Assembly (NCBI RefSeq): GCF_000499845.2
Contig: NC_023750.2
Location: 3,593,478-3,657,477 of the forward strand
DNA length: 64,000 nt
Reading direction: 5' to 3'
From: Phaseolus vulgaris
Taxonomy: Eukaryota > Streptophyta > Magnoliopsida > Fabales > Fabaceae
Shown: positions 62,096-64,000 of the stretch, piece after piece
Layout of the letters: every line of letters begins with the position of its first letter
How positions within the stretch are numbered: the first letter of the stretch is position 1
Program-made: the position numbers and the translations under genes
Notes under the pieces: generated by a model
What the model was told of the DNA's origin: nothing
The model's database searches: none
What the model saw: only the letters and a program-made list of their open reading frames with translations

Positions 62096-62329
62096 AATTT
62101 CCTTAGCTTAAAAATTAAAATAAACAACAAAATCATAATAACTAATTACCACAGATAATAGAATAAATGAATACTTCATCATCTGTATCCGAAGACACAA
62201 ATGCATTAAAAAAGTAAAATAAACAAATAATGATGGTTTAGTTGGTTTTATTAAACATGAAAAGTTCTTGAAACTATATGCAAAGACCAAAGTGTCAACA
62301 CAACCAACATTTATCAATACGTGGAATTC

Positions 62330-62960
62330 TTAAGATCTTCCAAATGCTGAATCAAAGCACTTTGAGTTTTTCAACATCATCTTATTGAAACCAAGATTAA
62401 GCAAATCTCGTAAGAACTCAATAAATTCACAAGTGTAGGCAAAGCCTTTGTCTCTATCACTCAGTGCATTGTCTGTTAAACCAACACAAGGATGCTTCAC
62501 AAGGAAATTACTTAACAGACCCTCTCTAAACCCAAATGCTTGTTAGACACAAGTTGCTCAAACTCCTTTGTTACAGTACAAGCAAAACTTGAATCTTCAA
62601 TGATCTAAGAAAGTTTATCTGAAAAGGAAGGAAAAAGCAACTAATTATGTCATCCAAAAGTAATAAAAACAGATTCAAATGATAAAAAAACACAAGAGTC
62701 TTAACCTGGAGAACTTTTAGTCTCAGAAAGGGCAATCATGGACTTAGAAGCTTCTTGAATGTCTCCAACACCAACATCATTAGTGGTTTCAAGTTCTATA
62801 TTCATAATTGAAAAAGGTACGTATATTTGACCTTCACCATGTTCCTACACAGATTCAATCAATCCATGATAACATCAGCTTCAAGGCCTATGTTATGTGT
62901 AAGTTCAAGGTCACCATATTCATTGTATGTTTCAGTTTGGATGAACTAGGTTTTATAGTG
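62330..62960 (-). pseudogene. Unidentified degraded coding region
   Basis: Minus-strand coding-like pieces: 62860-62706 (GQIYVPFSIMNIELETTNDV, then IQEASKSMIALSETKSS, ending at a GTTAAG donor-like site), and 62620-62335 (TVTKEFEQLVSNKHL, a frameshift, then ALSDRDKGFAYTCEFIEFLR, ending FGRS-stop). A stop lies inside the second piece (about 62605). It looks like two exons of a decayed host gene. I do not recognise the family. Confidence 0.35.
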
Positions 62961-62964
62961 GGAG

Positions 62965-63540
62965 AAAATATCTAGAAAGAGAATCTTCATCAACCATAAC
63001 TAGAGACAACTTTTTTATTTTCAATTCTTAATGCAATATACCATATCACATGTTCATAAAATCTTAGTTTTAGTTTAAACATAATTATCTGATTTCTTCT
63101 TGCTTTAGAAAATATGGGTTTATGTATTTATATTTTATGAAAAGAAAACGTGCAACATTACTTTTTAGTATGGGAAGTTATTTATCTATATTTTACTACA
63201 TTCAGAAGTAACTGATAAGCAAAATAATGAACTAATTACTGATTCAGAATCTGTTGATAATGCTATTGTCTTTGCATATGTTGATGTAGTTCCTTCTTGA
63301 AAACTTCTCTTTATTTCCTGTATAAAATAAATAAGATATCAAAGTGTGGACTATACTTATTTTCATATAATAAAAGGAAAAAAAATAACTGAAGACTGCC
63401 TTCTGTGGTAGAGTAAAACTTCTTCATGTTTCCTTTGTTTTTGGATAAATGGAAAGAGTTTCTGTCAAGGATTTGTCTGACATGGAATCCTCTTGATCAT
63501 TTAAACTAGTATTTGATATTTTTATAGTATGTAAGAATAT
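62965..63540. other. No gene identified
   Basis: AT-rich sequence between the degraded coding region and the right-edge LTR. Confidence 0.5.
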
Positions 63541-63542
63541 TA

Positions 63543-63931
63543 TGTGACACCTCACGATTATTTATCTTATTAATTGATAATTATTATATTTATTTTATTA
63601 TATTATTGGTAATTACTAGATGAACGCAATTACTCTTACTATAAATAATTAGGGTTTCCTCTTAGGTGTATTATAAATAGAGATTACCAGACAACTAAAG
63701 AGACATCCTCATATTCTAACATCACATTGCTGAAACTAATTTCCTAAAGGGATTTTCAAGCCTCTCATCTCTTTGTCTCTCTACTCACATAATTTCATTC
63801 TAAGCGATACACCCTAAAGGGGAACCCGATCAAGATCATGTCTTCGTCCCTCAGCCATACGATCACGGGTCTACCAGGTATTATTTAATCATTATTCACG
63901 TTTCATTATATGATTAAGGAATCCTAATCCA
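63543..63931 (+). repeat. LTR of a retrotransposon that runs off the window
   Basis: Starts TGTGACACCTC and ends CTAATCCA, about 389 bp. A TATA box (TATAAATAG, 63672-63680) lies about 130 bp in. A Met-tRNA primer site follows six bases after the end. Only the left LTR is in the window, so the class cannot be decided. Confidence 0.8.
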
Positions 63932-63936
63932 ATATT

Positions 63937-63952
63937 TGGTATCAGAGTCAGG
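63937..63952 (+). other. Primer-binding site (initiator Met-tRNA type) of the right-edge element
   Basis: TGGTATCAGAGTCAGG matches the plant initiator-Met PBS with one substitution. The element therefore extends to the right beyond 64000. Confidence 0.85.
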
Positions 63953-64000
63953 TTATGTTGCTTAATCGATTCTTCTTTCGTTTTCCCTAAATTTGGAAGA

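Overview
This 64 kb window is AT-rich nuclear DNA of a flowering plant. The TIR-NBS-LRR gene, the intron-rich mitochondrial processing peptidase gene, the plant-type B3 gene and the retroelement families point to a eudicot. By recall of family style, a legume of the bean/cowpea group is most likely, but that is inference. No prokaryotic features are present.

Three recognisable host genes are present. (1) A two-domain B3-type protein gene on the plus strand (14660-15549, three exons). (2) A complete nine-exon gene for the beta subunit of the mitochondrial processing peptidase on the plus strand (47303-52233), with intact catalytic residues and one GC-AG intron. (3) A TIR-NBS-LRR immune receptor gene on the minus strand (60911 down to 54612, with its frame continuing to 54069). 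Its last exon carries a premature stop that would remove the C-terminal C-JID domain. Its fourth intron holds a copia retrotransposon bounded by a matching 5-bp target duplication.

The rest is mostly transposon debris. Region by region: 0-2.7 kb holds two head-to-head LINE fragments. 2.9-10.55 kb is a structurally complete but decayed Ty3/gypsy element on the minus strand, with LTRs, PBS, PPT and target duplication all identifiable. Its pol frame runs into its own 3' LTR. 10.6-12.6 kb has a LINE scrap and a dispersed repeat. 14.6-16.65 kb has the B3 gene followed by a Helitron-like terminus. 17-22 kb has tandem arrays, an Athila-like LTR and three AT-only minisatellites. 22.8-24 kb has a LINE 3' part. 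27.4-35 kb has dispersed repeats plus an old segmental duplication (about 29-30.4 kb and 32.2-34.8 kb) whose copies took different insertions. 35-43.4 kb has LTR-like sequence, tandem repeats and an unidentified broken coding region. 43.5-46.3 kb has nested LTRs and a broken Athila-type gag. 53-64 kb has a LINE RNase H scrap, CACTA-type MITEs, the receptor gene, and at the right edge a new LTR with its primer-binding site that continues outside the window.

The genes do not form a pathway. The peptidase gene is housekeeping (import-sequence removal, respiratory complex III). The receptor is a fast-evolving defence gene in transposon-rich surroundings. I found no evidence for a wholly new biological system. 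The most notable items are the premature stop and motif changes in the receptor, the copia element in its intron, the GC-AG intron of the peptidase gene, and the gypsy element whose LTR is partly coding.
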